Of a DNA stretch of 40,768 nucleotides, positions 9,693-17,313 are shown piece by piece. The notes below the pieces were generated by a model, which ran no database searches, was not told where the DNA came from, and worked only from the letters and a program-made list of their open reading frames with translations. The translations under genes and the position numbers were made by a program. This stretch comes from an uncultured Saprospiraceae bacterium. GTDB lineage: Bacteria > Bacteroidota > Bacteroidia > Chitinophagales > Saprospiraceae. Numbering within the stretch: the stretch's first letter is position 1; each line of letters opens with the position of its first letter. Location: the NCBI GenBank assembly GCA_937872405.1, contig CALMSP010000088.1:1-40768 (forward strand), given 5' to 3'.

Positions 9693-11009
9693 ATGTCCAC
9701 CATACTAACAACACCAACATACGAGGCTTCATTAGCTTTCGCTCAATACATGGACGAGCAAGACCCACTTCGGCACTTCCGCGAACGCTATCATTTTCCA
9801 CAACATCAGGGGCACAATTCGCTTTATTTCTGTGGCAATTCGCTGGGGCTACAACCCACATCTGTGCAGCAATACATAGCACAAGAACTCGAACAGTGGC
9901 GCACGCATGGCGTAGAGGGGCATTTCCGAGGTGAGCACCCCTGGATGCATTATCATCAATACTTGCAATCGCAAACGGCGCATATTGCAGGCGCGCAGGA
10001 GCACGAAGTGGTGGTCATGAATACCCTCACGGTCAATCTGCATCTACTCTTAGTAAGCTTTTACCGACCCACCCGCGAACGTTTCAAAATTATTATGGAA
10101 GCAGGTGCGTTCCCTTCCGACCAGTACGCTGTGGAAAGCCAAGTAAAATGGCATGGCTTTGACCCAGAAGCGGCAATCGTGGAGGTAGCACCCAGAAGCG
10201 GCGAGCAGACACTCCGCTTGGAAGATATTCTCAATACCATACAAGAGCATGGCCCAAGCACTGCCTTGGTGCTGTTTGGCGGTGTGAATTATTTCACCGG
10301 ACAGTTTTTTGATGTAGCGGCCATTACCCAAGCAGGGCACCGCGTGGGCGCATACGTAGGTTTTGACCTGGCTCATGCCGCTGGCAATGTATTGCTACAA
10401 TTGCACGACTGGAATGCCGACTTTGCCACTTGGTGTAGCTACAAATACCTAAATGCCGGACCAGGCGGCCCGAGCGGCGTATTCATCCACGAACGCCATG
10501 CCTACAATGCCGATCTGCCACGATTCGCGGGTTGGTGGGGCCATAATGCGCAAAGTCGCTTCCTCATGCGGAAAGGTTTCGTGCCTATGCCCGGCGCTGC
10601 TGGTTGGCAATTGAGCAACGCGCCCATTTTAATTTTTGCGGCACACCGCGCCAGCCTCGACTTGTTCGCGGAAGCAACCATGCCGGCCCTGCGTCGTAAG
10701 AGCGAACAACTGACGGGCTATCTGGAGTTTCTATTAGAGCGCCTCAACCAGCAAGGGCGGCATTTCAAAATTATCACCCCGCCCCAACCCGAAGCTCGGG
10801 GCTGCCAGCTTTCTATACTCACCGACGCCCAGGGCCGCAGGCTTTTCGATTACCTTACAGCTCATGGCGTTATATGCGACTGGCGCGAGTACAACCTACC
10901 CGACAACGCAACCCCAGGCTGCGGTGTGATCCGGCTTGCGCCAACACCCATGTACAATAGCTTTCAGGATGTTTGGGAAGTGGCGCGTTTATTGGAAGAT
11001 TTTCAGTAG
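9693..11009 (+). CDS. kynU: Kynureninase
   Basis: The product (438 aa, close to the usual 410-465) is a PLP-dependent fold-type I enzyme that cleaves L-kynurenine to anthranilate and alanine, or 3-hydroxykynurenine to 3-hydroxyanthranilate, in tryptophan catabolism and de novo NAD synthesis. Visible family signatures are the substrate-loop motif FCGNSLGLQP near residues 48-57, the aspartate of FDLAHAAGN that holds the PLP ring nitrogen, the PLP-lysine motif WCSYKYLNAGPGG with the lysine at about 251, and FAGWWGHN shortly after. The ATG at 9693 starts directly into the normal N-terminal helix. No other kynurenine-pathway gene (tryptophan or kynurenine dioxygenase, kynurenine monooxygenase) lies in the window, so it acts as a stand-alone locus here. 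Confidence 0.96.
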   Translation: MSTILTTPTYEASLAFAQYMDEQDPLRHFRERYHFPQHQGHNSLYFCGNSLGLQPTSVQQYIAQELEQWRTHGVEGHFRGEHPWMHYHQYLQSQTAHIAGAQEHEVVVMNTLTVNLHLLLVSFYRPTRERFKIIMEAGAFPSDQYAVESQVKWHGFDPEAAIVEVAPRSGEQTLRLEDILNTIQEHGPSTALVLFGGVNYFTGQFFDVAAITQAGHRVGAYVGFDLAHAAGNVLLQLHDWNADFATWCSYKYLNAGPGGPSGVFIHERHAYNADLPRFAGWWGHNAQSRFLMRKGFVPMPGAAGWQLSNAPILIFAAHRASLDLFAEATMPALRRKSEQLTGYLEFLLERLNQQGRHFKIITPPQPEARGCQLSILTDAQGRRLFDYLTAHGVICDWREYNLPDNATPGCGVIRLAPTPMYNSFQDVWEVARLLEDFQ

Positions 11010-11216
11010 CAATAGGCGTTTAATACCAAGTACGATTTTAGAAGCCCGGATTTTGGATATTGTAACATGTTGAAAACCAGGCTACTAAGAATCAATAAAT
11101 ACGGCATTTCCAATTCAAAAGGGCATCATATAAAAATCTGGTAATTTCCGACCATTAATCAAATGCAATGCGTAACTTACTGCGAATCATTACGTATATT
11201 AATCAAAAAATGAAAA

Positions 11217-11588
11217 ATGAAAAACCGTTATATAATTGTATTCGCTTGGCTATTGCTATGGTTGCCTGGTTGTTTTGCACCAGTGATTGAGCGCCCCGAC
11301 GATCCTTTTGAAAAGAAAGAGCCGGTGCCAATTGTACTTGATTTCGATTATCGAGAGAGCAACAGCGCATCGGGCTATGTGCAGTTCCTTAATCTATCGC
11401 AGGGATTCCAGTCTTGGTCTTGGGATTTTGGGTTTACTTACAGCAGTGGGCAGCGCGCTACGTCACAAGATGCCCGGCCATACGTGTTCTTTCCTGCCAA
11501 TGGCGAGTATCTGGTCGTTTTGGAAGGGTTGGATGTGAATAACGCATTGCACCGCATACACAAATATATTGTCATCAAAAATCGGTAA
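11217..11588 (+). CDS. Small PKD-like lipoprotein
   Basis: A 123-residue protein with a lipoprotein signal peptide: basic start MKNRY, hydrophobic IIVFAWLLLWLPGC and the lipobox LPGC with the acylated cysteine at about residue 19. The remaining roughly 100 residues resemble one PKD/Ig-like beta sandwich, with the typical order of a Y/F-rich strand, WSWDFG (the PKD 'W-F-G' turn), YVFFPANGEYLVVLEG and a closing strand ending YIVIKNR. It is likely anchored in the outer or inner membrane facing the periplasm or cell surface. Function is unknown; PKD domains usually mediate protein or glycan contacts. It stands 207 bases after kynU, and no shared operon is evident. Confidence 0.75.
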   Translation: MKNRYIIVFAWLLLWLPGCFAPVIERPDDPFEKKEPVPIVLDFDYRESNSASGYVQFLNLSQGFQSWSWDFGFTYSSGQRATSQDARPYVFFPANGEYLVVLEGLDVNNALHRIHKYIVIKNR

Positions 11589-11682
11589 ATCCGCCTTGCC
11601 TATTTGATTTTCAATGGAAAGGAATGCATTCTAATTCGCACAATCGTTTGATTTTCAATAATTTAAAAATTAAAAAATCGTT

Positions 11683-12354
11683 TCACTTTCCAGCGCCTGC
11701 TACCACAATCACAATCTCCCCTTTCACCGTAGGCTGCGCAGCATACTGGTCGTGCAAATCTTGAAGGGTGGCGGTGCGGTTATCCTCGTGCAGTTTGCTC
11801 AGCTCGCGGCAAACGCAGGCCATGCGGGTAGGTTCGCAATAGTTCATCAGTTGGGATAAGCACTTCACCAAGCGATTGGGCGATTCATATAATATAAAGG
11901 TGTACGGCAATTGCGCCAAGTATTGTAATCGAGTTTGGCGGCCCTTTTTGTGTGGCAAAAATCCTTCAAAATGAAAGGTATCGCAAGGCAATCCAGAGAC
12001 CACCAATGCCGGCACAAAGGCCGTAGCCCCTGGCAGGCAAGTCACGGGCACACCACCCTGCACACAGGCCCGCACCAATAAAAACCCAGGGTCGGAAATG
12101 CCAGGCGTACCCGCATCCGAAATGAGCGCAATCTCTGCGCCAGCCTTGAGCTGAGCCACCAGATTGCCCACCGTAGCGTGCTCATTGAAAGCATGATAAG
12201 CCCGAAGTGGGGTACCAATTTTGTAATGATCCAGCAATTTTCGAGAGGTACGGGTATCTTCGGAGAGGATGAGACTGACCTCGCCCAATACACGCAGCGC
12301 GCGCAGCGTGATGTCTTCAAGATTGCCGATAGGCGTAGGCACAAGGTACAGCAT
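11683..12354 (-). CDS. rsmI: 16S rRNA (cytidine-1402-2'-O)-methyltransferase
   Basis: The product (223 aa) belongs to the tetrapyrrole-methylase (SAM) superfamily in its RsmI form. It methylates the ribose 2'-O of C1402 in the ribosomal P site, tuning decoding fidelity. Diagnostic motifs are the N-terminal LVPTPIGNLEDITLRAL, SEDTRTSRKLLDH at about 31-43, LISDAGTPGISDPGF at about 78-92 and the later LPGATAFVPALVVSGLPCDTFHFEGFLP. The small C-terminal domain of longer RsmI proteins (about 280 aa) is absent, as in many Bacteroidota. It lies 23 bases after purS on the same strand and is probably co-transcribed with purS and pssA. Confidence 0.95.
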   Translation of the reverse strand: MLYLVPTPIGNLEDITLRALRVLGEVSLILSEDTRTSRKLLDHYKIGTPLRAYHAFNEHATVGNLVAQLKAGAEIALISDAGTPGISDPGFLLVRACVQGGVPVTCLPGATAFVPALVVSGLPCDTFHFEGFLPHKKGRQTRLQYLAQLPYTFILYESPNRLVKCLSQLMNYCEPTRMACVCRELSKLHEDNRTATLQDLHDQYAAQPTVKGEIVIVVAGAGK

Positions 12355-12377
12355 AAGCGCAAGTAGCTGCAGGGCTT

Positions 12378-12632
12378 TTATTCTACTACCTGAAGCTGGA
12401 AGGTGTAGGTTTCCATAATCAAGTTGGCTAACAGTTTTTTACAAGCCGTATCCACTAAGTCGCGGGCAGCATCTTCGGTCGCTGCTTCAAAGCGCATGGT
12501 AATATGCTTACCGATGCGCACGTCCTCTATGCCCTCTATACCCACATGAGACATATTTTTAGCAACTGTTTTTCCTTGAGGATCAAGCAGTTCTTGGTGT
12601 GGCATGATGTCTATCGCTGCGATGAATTTCAT
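12378..12632 (-). CDS. purS: Phosphoribosylformylglycinamidine synthase subunit PurS
   Basis: An 84-residue protein of the PurS family, the small dimeric subunit that bridges PurL and PurQ in the fourth step of purine synthesis (FGAR to FGAM, with glutamine-derived ammonia channelled between subunits). It shows the family layout: first strand KFIAAIDIMPHQELLDPQGKTVAKN, the segment GIEGIEDVRIGKHITMRFEA and a C-terminal half ending in KKLLANLIMETYTFQLQVVE. Length matches the usual 80-85 residues. purL and purQ are not in the window. It sits between pssA (41 bases upstream) and rsmI (23 bases downstream) on the same strand. Confidence 0.93.
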   Translation of the reverse strand: MKFIAAIDIMPHQELLDPQGKTVAKNMSHVGIEGIEDVRIGKHITMRFEAATEDAARDLVDTACKKLLANLIMETYTFQLQVVE

Positions 12633-12673
12633 AATATTACAATAATTATTGAATGGGCTGCATGGTTCGTTTT

Positions 12674-13387
12674 TTACGGCGTTTTATTTAGAAAATGTAA
12701 TATTGCAGCCAACAGTAAATAAAATAGAATAATAACAGGCAATGCCGCTTCCCGCAAAAGCGTCAGCAAGATCAATGATACGCCTGCAAAGATAAATTTT
12801 ATCTCATTGCCCGACCAAGTAAACCGCTTAAATTTAAAACTGAATAGTTTCAATTCGGATGTCATCAGCATACACAGCCCTGCGATACAACTGTACAGCA
12901 CCACCGGATGGGTAACGAGCGGCCGCAATCCATGCGTATTCTGATGCGCTACCAACAACAAACCCACTGTAAAAATAGTAGCTGCCGGTGTTGGTAGTCC
13001 AATAAAATCAGTCGTTTGCCGCATATCTGTATTGAATGTTGCCAGCCGCAGCCCGGCAAACACCGACACAGCAAAACCCAGCAATGCCAAGTGCCACTCG
13101 CTTTCCGGCGCAGCCTGTACGCGCAACAATTCGTAAAAAGCAGCGCCCGGCACCACCCCAAAGCTCACCATATCCGCTAAAGAATCTAGTTGCTTACCAA
13201 ACTCCGACTGAACCCGCAGCAGCCGAGCCACCGCCCCATCCAAAAAATCAGCTACCAGCGCAAGCCCCACGAGCCAAGCACCCGCCAGCCATTGCCCCTC
13301 CAGGATGCACACCAAAGCCACGCACCCACTGAAAAGGTTGAGCAATGTGATCATATTGGGCAAATGCCGCAGCCCCTTACCAGACAT
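12674..13387 (-). CDS. pssA: CDP-diacylglycerol--serine O-phosphatidyltransferase
   Basis: Inner-membrane CDP-alcohol phosphatidyltransferase that makes phosphatidylserine from CDP-diacylglycerol and serine, the precursor of phosphatidylethanolamine. The signature D-G-x2-A-R-x8-G-x3-D-x3-D is present as DFLDGAVARLLRVQSEFGKQLDSLADMVSFG, followed by several hydrophobic segments ending near the C-terminus (IKFIFAGVSLILLTLL, LPVIILFYLLLAAIL). The ATG at 13387 (MSGKGLRHLPNMITLLNLFSGC) is chosen because the family begins here with the LPNxxTLxNLxxG segment. The frame stays open for 42 more codons upstream, but that extension is encoded by a transposon-like repeat (13409-13569) and is not family sequence. 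Length is then 237 aa, typical for the family. Confidence 0.93.
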   Translation of the reverse strand: MSGKGLRHLPNMITLLNLFSGCVALVCILEGQWLAGAWLVGLALVADFLDGAVARLLRVQSEFGKQLDSLADMVSFGVVPGAAFYELLRVQAAPESEWHLALLGFAVSVFAGLRLATFNTDMRQTTDFIGLPTPAATIFTVGLLLVAHQNTHGLRPLVTHPVVLYSCIAGLCMLMTSELKLFSFKFKRFTWSGNEIKFIFAGVSLILLTLLREAALPVIILFYLLLAAILHFLNKTP

Positions 13388-13408
13388 ATTATTCGCGTTT
13401 AATTCTAA

Positions 13409-13569
13409 GAGTATGTTTAAAATTCGTTTTTGAAGTCGAAAATGATCAGATTTGGGTTCTCCCGAAGCGTTTTTTGAGCTGCATAGCAGCGCTACGGAGC
13501 GAGAAAAAGGCAAAGTGAGGTTCCATAGATGAACATTTGCAGACCAAAGTATGAAATTTAAACATGCTC
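13409..13569. mobile_element. 161-bp near-palindromic MITE-like element
   Basis: The ends are imperfect terminal inverted repeats of about 20 bp: GAGTATGTTTAAAATTC inward from the left and GAGCATGTTTAAATTTC inward from the right. They are flanked by TAA on both sides (13406-13408 and 13570-13572), which fits a 3-bp target duplication. Weaker inverted similarity continues through the whole element to a central GCTGC-ATA-GCAGC helix near 13479-13491, so transcripts across it would fold into one long hairpin. There is no transposase. GAG-starting ends and TNA duplication recall IS5-group elements; that assignment is inference. It lies between pssA and any promoter to the right and supplies the spurious upstream extension of the pssA frame. 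Confidence 0.6.
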
Positions 13570-13610
13570 TAAATTACAAAATTATGATGCGTTTTATAAA
13601 AAACTAAGAA

Positions 13611-13721
13611 TCAATAACTTAACCATCCAAAACTTGTCGCTCCAAAGCGTAAAGGTATAAAACCGTTGTCAATCATTTTCCTTTTATTATCATAGCGACC
13701 AAATGGCTCAAAGCCGCTCAT
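13611..13721 (-). CDS. Possible 36-codon ORF or gene remnant
   Basis: On the minus strand an ATG at 13721 opens a 36-residue frame (begins MSGFEPFGRYDNKRK, ends FGATSFGWLSY) that stops at 13611. The composition is protein-like (aromatic-rich, balanced charges), and the frame extends a few codons upstream without an ATG. It lies between the MITE-like element and the toxin gene, so it may be the tail of a gene broken by insertion. I do not recognise it, and a chance ORF is quite possible. Confidence 0.25.
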   Translation of the reverse strand: MSGFEPFGRYDNKRKMIDNGFIPLRFGATSFGWLSY

Positions 13722-13875
13722 CCCGCGATAAGAACACGTCTTTTTCAAATATCAGAATACCCCGACAATACGTCTTTTTCTTGTTGAAAGCAGTATAATC
13801 AGTATTCCTGATCTCAACTGGTTAGTGCAATATACACAAGGGCATAGCAATCCACGCTCATTAGGAGCCAATATT

Positions 13876-15057
13876 ATGAGCGCTATACTTGCGTACTTTG
13901 GTAACAACGAGCCACAACTTTGGCAGTTAGAAGGTGTCCATGCTTATATAATGGCACTACAAGCCTCCCCGCCTACAACGCTTCCGTTTAGCCAGTTTAT
14001 GAACCTCTATGATATAGTGCATAATAAACTCACCCCTTCGTTAGCGCTTACACCAGCTGAAGTCGCATTTTTGATGAATAATGGGGCGCTGGCTAATGAA
14101 ATATGGCAGTTGCTGCAAAAGGATCAAGCAACACAAGATGCTCAAGAGATTCAGGCGGGACTTATTGCTGCCAACATCCTCATTGATCTGCACATGGCAA
14201 ACCGGGAAAATGGGCCCATTGATCAAACTTACATCAATGTGTTGGAGTCATATGCTTCACATTTTTCTGAAGAGGTTTTGGAGGAATGTTGTGCAGGAAT
14301 TTTTATAGGTGTGCGAGTTGCCATGTTAGTGGCAGAAGAGGCCATATTCTTAAAACGAGCCCATCCTAACTGGCCGGATGACAAAATCAGGCAGCAAGCT
14401 TTAAAAGCTGTCATCATGGGGGCTGTGCATACAGCTTTGGATATTATTGGTCTTTTTCCGGGATTAGGAGAACCTGCCGACTTGCTGAACGGCGTATTAT
14501 ATATTGTGGAAGGAGATGGGGTGAATGCTACTTTGAGTTTTGGGGCCACTCTTCCTGTGGGTGGTTGGATTTTTACAGGCACCAAATACGCCACCATATT
14601 GATTACGGTAGGCAACAAAACCCACCGGATGAGAAACTATGTGGATGCTGCGGGAAAAATCACTTTCTCTCATGAAGGTAAGCTCAGAGCCATACTCGGT
14701 ATGGGGCCTGCCGCTACGGATTTGAGGCAGGCGCACCACATTGTGCCGGAGAAATTCTGGGATCACCCTCTGGTTCAGAAAGCGGCGAGTTCAAGAGATG
14801 GGAGCAAGGTGTTTCACATGAACGGCCCACACAATGGGGTGCCTATGCCGACTACAAGGCATAATGGAAACCATCCAGATTACAGTAATCTAATTGAACA
14901 AAGAATGAACCGTTGGTTTGACGATTATCCCAATGCCACTCCGGATCAAGCGGCCCAAAGCCTACGCACTTGGCAGCAGCAATTAAGGCATCAAATAGAA
15001 AACAGCACTCAAAACATCAATAACATTATTCCTCCGAACATACCTGCTCCAATTTGA
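13876..15057 (+). CDS. Polymorphic toxin with C-terminal AHH (HNH/EndoVII-fold) nuclease domain
   Basis: A 393-residue protein. The start at 13876 is preferred because AGGAG stands 8 bases before it; an in-frame GTG at 13825 would add 17 residues. No signal peptide is visible. The N-terminal 185 residues are mostly helical and unrecognised. Residues about 188-231 (IIGLFPGLGEPADLLNGV...LSFGATLPVGGW) match the pre-toxin pattern found before toxin domains in polymorphic toxins. The C-terminus carries the AHH motif (QAHHIVPEKFWDHP, AHH at 286-288) and a downstream histidine cluster (MPTTRHNGNHPDYSN) expected to complete the metal-binding nuclease site of the HNH/EndoVII superfamily. Role inferred: contact-dependent DNA- or RNA-degrading toxin. 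The following gene looks like its immunity partner. The delivery system is not visible. Confidence 0.85.
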   Translation: MSAILAYFGNNEPQLWQLEGVHAYIMALQASPPTTLPFSQFMNLYDIVHNKLTPSLALTPAEVAFLMNNGALANEIWQLLQKDQATQDAQEIQAGLIAANILIDLHMANRENGPIDQTYINVLESYASHFSEEVLEECCAGIFIGVRVAMLVAEEAIFLKRAHPNWPDDKIRQQALKAVIMGAVHTALDIIGLFPGLGEPADLLNGVLYIVEGDGVNATLSFGATLPVGGWIFTGTKYATILITVGNKTHRMRNYVDAAGKITFSHEGKLRAILGMGPAATDLRQAHHIVPEKFWDHPLVQKAASSRDGSKVFHMNGPHNGVPMPTTRHNGNHPDYSNLIEQRMNRWFDDYPNATPDQAAQSLRTWQQQLRHQIENSTQNINNIIPPNIPAPI

Positions 15058-15069
15058 TCTTAAATAGAA

Positions 15070-15107
15070 AATAAAGCCTTATTGTTCTCTAACTTTAGGG
15101 CTTTATT
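15070..15107 (+). terminator. Hairpin between toxin and immunity genes
   Basis: A perfect 9-bp stem AATAAAGCC (15070-15078) / GGCTTTATT (15099-15107) with a 20-base loop is followed by ACATTTTTG. It lies 12 bases after the toxin stop and 29 before the immunity ATG. It may end most toxin transcripts and so separate expression of the two genes, or just protect the 3' end. Confidence 0.5.
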
Positions 15108-15135
15108 ACATTTTTGACCTTTAATACGACAACAA

Positions 15136-15870
15136 ATGGCTTGGTATATTTTATCAGGAACTACAAATCGAAAAATTACAGGCATGGTCTATCCGCAAGC
15201 AGAATCTGTACCAACAGAAGTGCCATATTCTATTGCGATTTACAGCGATTATATGCGAGGTCCTGCTCCCGAAGATATTTTCGTACCCAAGTTCAAACTT
15301 TGCTACAGAGCAAAACTGACAGAGATGGTAAGTGTGGCAATGTTTATCTTCCCAACTCAATCCATCATTTCTGAAAAGTTTTTTCATATTTTGAAAAACT
15401 TTCATAGTCCTCCATATCAGGCATTCCCAACAAGTGTGTTTGATAGAAAAGGAATAGAGCATCCTTACTTTGTCTTCATGCAAAATGCGCCACAATTTCA
15501 CGCGGCAGATTATGAACGTTCGGTGTTTTCCAGAATTGCCAGCATGAAGGAAAACGGATATGAGTATATTTATGAAGATTTTCAGGCTTCTGATTACGAG
15601 GAGGTCAGGCTATTAAAAGGGAGGTGGGCCAGCGCGTTGTACATCAAGGAAGATATCGAATGGGATTTTTTCCTGCTTGCTGCACCGCCTTTCCTTTGGA
15701 TGGTCAACGAAAAAGTAGCCGAGGCGCTCCGGGCTGCCAATATTACCGGCATCTGTCTCATTCCGTTCCAGCAGGGGGATGACTGGGTAAATGATGAGCT
15801 TTTTATGAGAGTAATGCGCATCGAACAACCCGAATGGGGCGGGCATCAGCAAACTAATAAAATAACGTAA
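15136..15870 (+). CDS. Probable immunity protein for the AHH toxin (Imm11/Imm43-like)
   Basis: A cytosolic-looking 244-residue protein without signal peptide, 78 bases after the toxin gene and on the same strand, the usual position of an immunity gene. The pattern resembles the Imm11/DUF1629 and Imm43 type: a central segment MFIFPTQSIISEKFFHILKN and a C-terminal segment LWMVNEKVAEALRAANITGICLIPF, i.e. 'S/N-EK-(h)-x-L ... G-I/F' repeats. The expected role is to bind and block the nuclease domain in the producing cell and its kin. The family assignment is by motif memory only and is less sure than the role given by position. Confidence 0.65.
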   Translation: MAWYILSGTTNRKITGMVYPQAESVPTEVPYSIAIYSDYMRGPAPEDIFVPKFKLCYRAKLTEMVSVAMFIFPTQSIISEKFFHILKNFHSPPYQAFPTSVFDRKGIEHPYFVFMQNAPQFHAADYERSVFSRIASMKENGYEYIYEDFQASDYEEVRLLKGRWASALYIKEDIEWDFFLLAAPPFLWMVNEKVAEALRAANITGICLIPFQQGDDWVNDELFMRVMRIEQPEWGGHQQTNKIT

Positions 15871-16088
15871 GTTAGGATAGCTTCAGGCAATCATTCTATT
15901 CAGAATGGTCTTAGGTTTGTCCGAATAATGCCCGTAAGCCATAATACTGGTTAGTAGATGAGATTGTTTCCAATGGTGTTCCTGTTTTGAAACAAACTCT
16001 GACCGCCGGAAAATGGGAAATCAGATTTGGGTACCCTGCATCGTACTCAAATGGACTTCCAAGAATTTATCATGCTTTATCCAAATAA
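15871..16088 (+). pseudogene. Frameshifted orphan toxin C-terminus remnant
   Basis: Directly after the immunity gene's stop the same frame reads on with protein-like sequence (RIASGNHSIQNGLRFVRIMP...HNTG) to a stop at 15952. A second frame (codons from 15945) then reads LVDEIVSNGVPVLKQTLTAG and GKWEIRFGYPASYSNGLPRI and closes with YHALSK at a TAA at 16086. Joined through one frameshift near 15945-15951 these make about 70 residues of coherent sequence with no start codon of their own. In polymorphic toxin loci, such headless C-terminal domains followed by an immunity gene are standing or decaying cassettes. The domain family is not recognised. Confidence 0.5.
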
Positions 16089-16095
16089 CAAAACC

Positions 16096-16758
16096 ATGAA
16101 CCTTACTCAGATCATTTCGCAACCGGTTGAAGGATGTTATAAGTTTAATGAATACACCACTGAATATGGAACCATTATTCTCGACGATTCCGAAACTGGT
16201 GGTATATCTCATTGCAACATCTTTCAAATTTCTTTTGGGCGTGGACTGATACAGCACTATTGTAGAAAAGACACCGGAGTTCTCCAATCCATTTGGTTGG
16301 TTGGGTTGTTAGATCAAAATATCCGATACAATCCGAATATCCGATACAATCCAGTACAGCCTTTCTGTACCCCTGTGTTTGATACATCAGCATGGAAACA
16401 CTTCATAGACGAAGATGAATACTCGCTTTCCAATCCGCTTTGGCCTACTACTGTTGAAGAACGATAAATCGCGTTTGACCACAATGGACGTGATACTTTT
16501 TTGTTGGCTTTTGGGGCAATGGACCAAGAGGTATTCCTCAATGAAAATATCTCATTTTTATTTGATCAGGATAAAAATCTACAAGGCATCAAAGTGTTTT
16601 CACCAGAGTATGTGCCTGAAATGCTTGCCCGCTTGGAACGCTCGATGAATCGAGATGCAGACCCTGTTATAATCGAGCCGCCAAGAACGGAGAATCCAGA
16701 CGAACCTCTTCGCTTTTGGCGCAGAATGCAACGCAAGTTTACGATCTGGCATAGATAG
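16096..16758 (+). pseudogene. Second immunity-like gene with in-frame stop
   Basis: From the ATG at 16096 (MNLTQIISQPVEGCYKF), 8 bases after the orphan toxin remnant, the frame runs to a TAA at 16465. It continues in the same frame without any gap in protein-like sequence (IAFDHNGRDTFLLAFGAMDQ...) to a natural stop at 16758. Without the TAA the product would be about 220 residues, cytosolic, and in the position of an immunity gene for the remnant before it. An 18-bp tandem duplication (16318-16352) inserts a repeated NIRYNP, also a sign of decay or slippage. The family is not recognised. Alternatives are two separate short genes, but the second half has no ATG at its start. Confidence 0.5.
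16318..16352 (+). repeat. 18-bp tandem duplication in the immunity-like pseudogene
   Basis: AATATCCGATACAATCC occurs twice in a row (16318-16334 and 16336-16352, 18-bp period), giving NIRYNPNIRYNP in the encoded protein. The duplication keeps the frame. Confidence 0.9.
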
Positions 16759-17313
16759 ACAAGTGCGTATTGGAAATAAAAGTGACACCCTCTTTCATAA
16801 AAGATTGTTTTTGAAGACGTAACTTCGTTCTCAAATGGCAATATTAGAATTTTTCACATACAAACTTGGTGATATGAAGGCAATTCAGTTCGTCTTACAG
16901 CCTGTAAATGGCACTTACATACTTAATAGACTTGTGCCAATTTTAAGTAATTGATTTTCAATCTGTTTTAATTTTTATAAAAATTACTGAAATATCATTC
17001 TATTAAAAAACTATTAATAATTGTATCGAAGAAGGCATTTTATTACTTTTGACACTAAAACTATTTCGATTCAGATAATCTTTATTACGTATTCTAAAAA
17101 ATTATTGTTGATAAAAATCTGACAAATTACACAAGTCATTGATAATCAATTGGATACAAATCCAATGAACTCATTTGGGAAAAACGCATCTGGCTTGAAG
17201 GTGACCAAAAACAGAAAGGGAATCCATAGAACATGAATTTGACATTTATCACATGGAATCAAGTGATTGGTTTTTATAATAAAACAACATTAGCTTAAAT
17301 AAAAATCTACATT
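16759..17313. other. AT-rich intergenic region
   Basis: This 555-base gap holds no convincing gene. The only protein-like stretch is a 39-codon frame at 16835-16954 (MAILEFFTYKLGD...) which may be another fragment of the toxin island. The right part contains the promoter at 17021-17051, and a leader of about 255 nt then runs to the OmpA-family gene. Confidence 0.6.
17021..17051 (+). promoter_or_regulatory. Promoter of the OmpA-family gene (TTG-N20-TACTTTTG)
   Basis: TTG at 17021-17023 and TACTTTTG at 17044-17051, spaced by exactly 20 bases, match the Bacteroidota primary sigma consensus. The start should be near 17056, leaving a leader of about 255 nt before the ATG at 17314. Confidence 0.6.

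Noticed and set aside
9655..9882. Minus-strand frame of 75 codons across the kynU start
   Set aside because: It is antisense to the conserved kynureninase N-terminus.
13388..13513. Upstream start for PssA giving 279 residues
   Set aside because: The extra residues are encoded by the MITE-like repeat, and the family starts at the ATG at 13387.
13732..13875. Longer N-terminus for the AHH toxin
   Set aside because: The frame is open back to 13732 but has no ATG there. The ATG at 13876 has a good ribosome binding site, though a 5'-truncated older gene cannot be ruled out.
16835..16954. 39-codon frame after the immunity-like pseudogene
   Set aside because: Too short and unsupported; noted only as a possible fragment in the intergenic entry.
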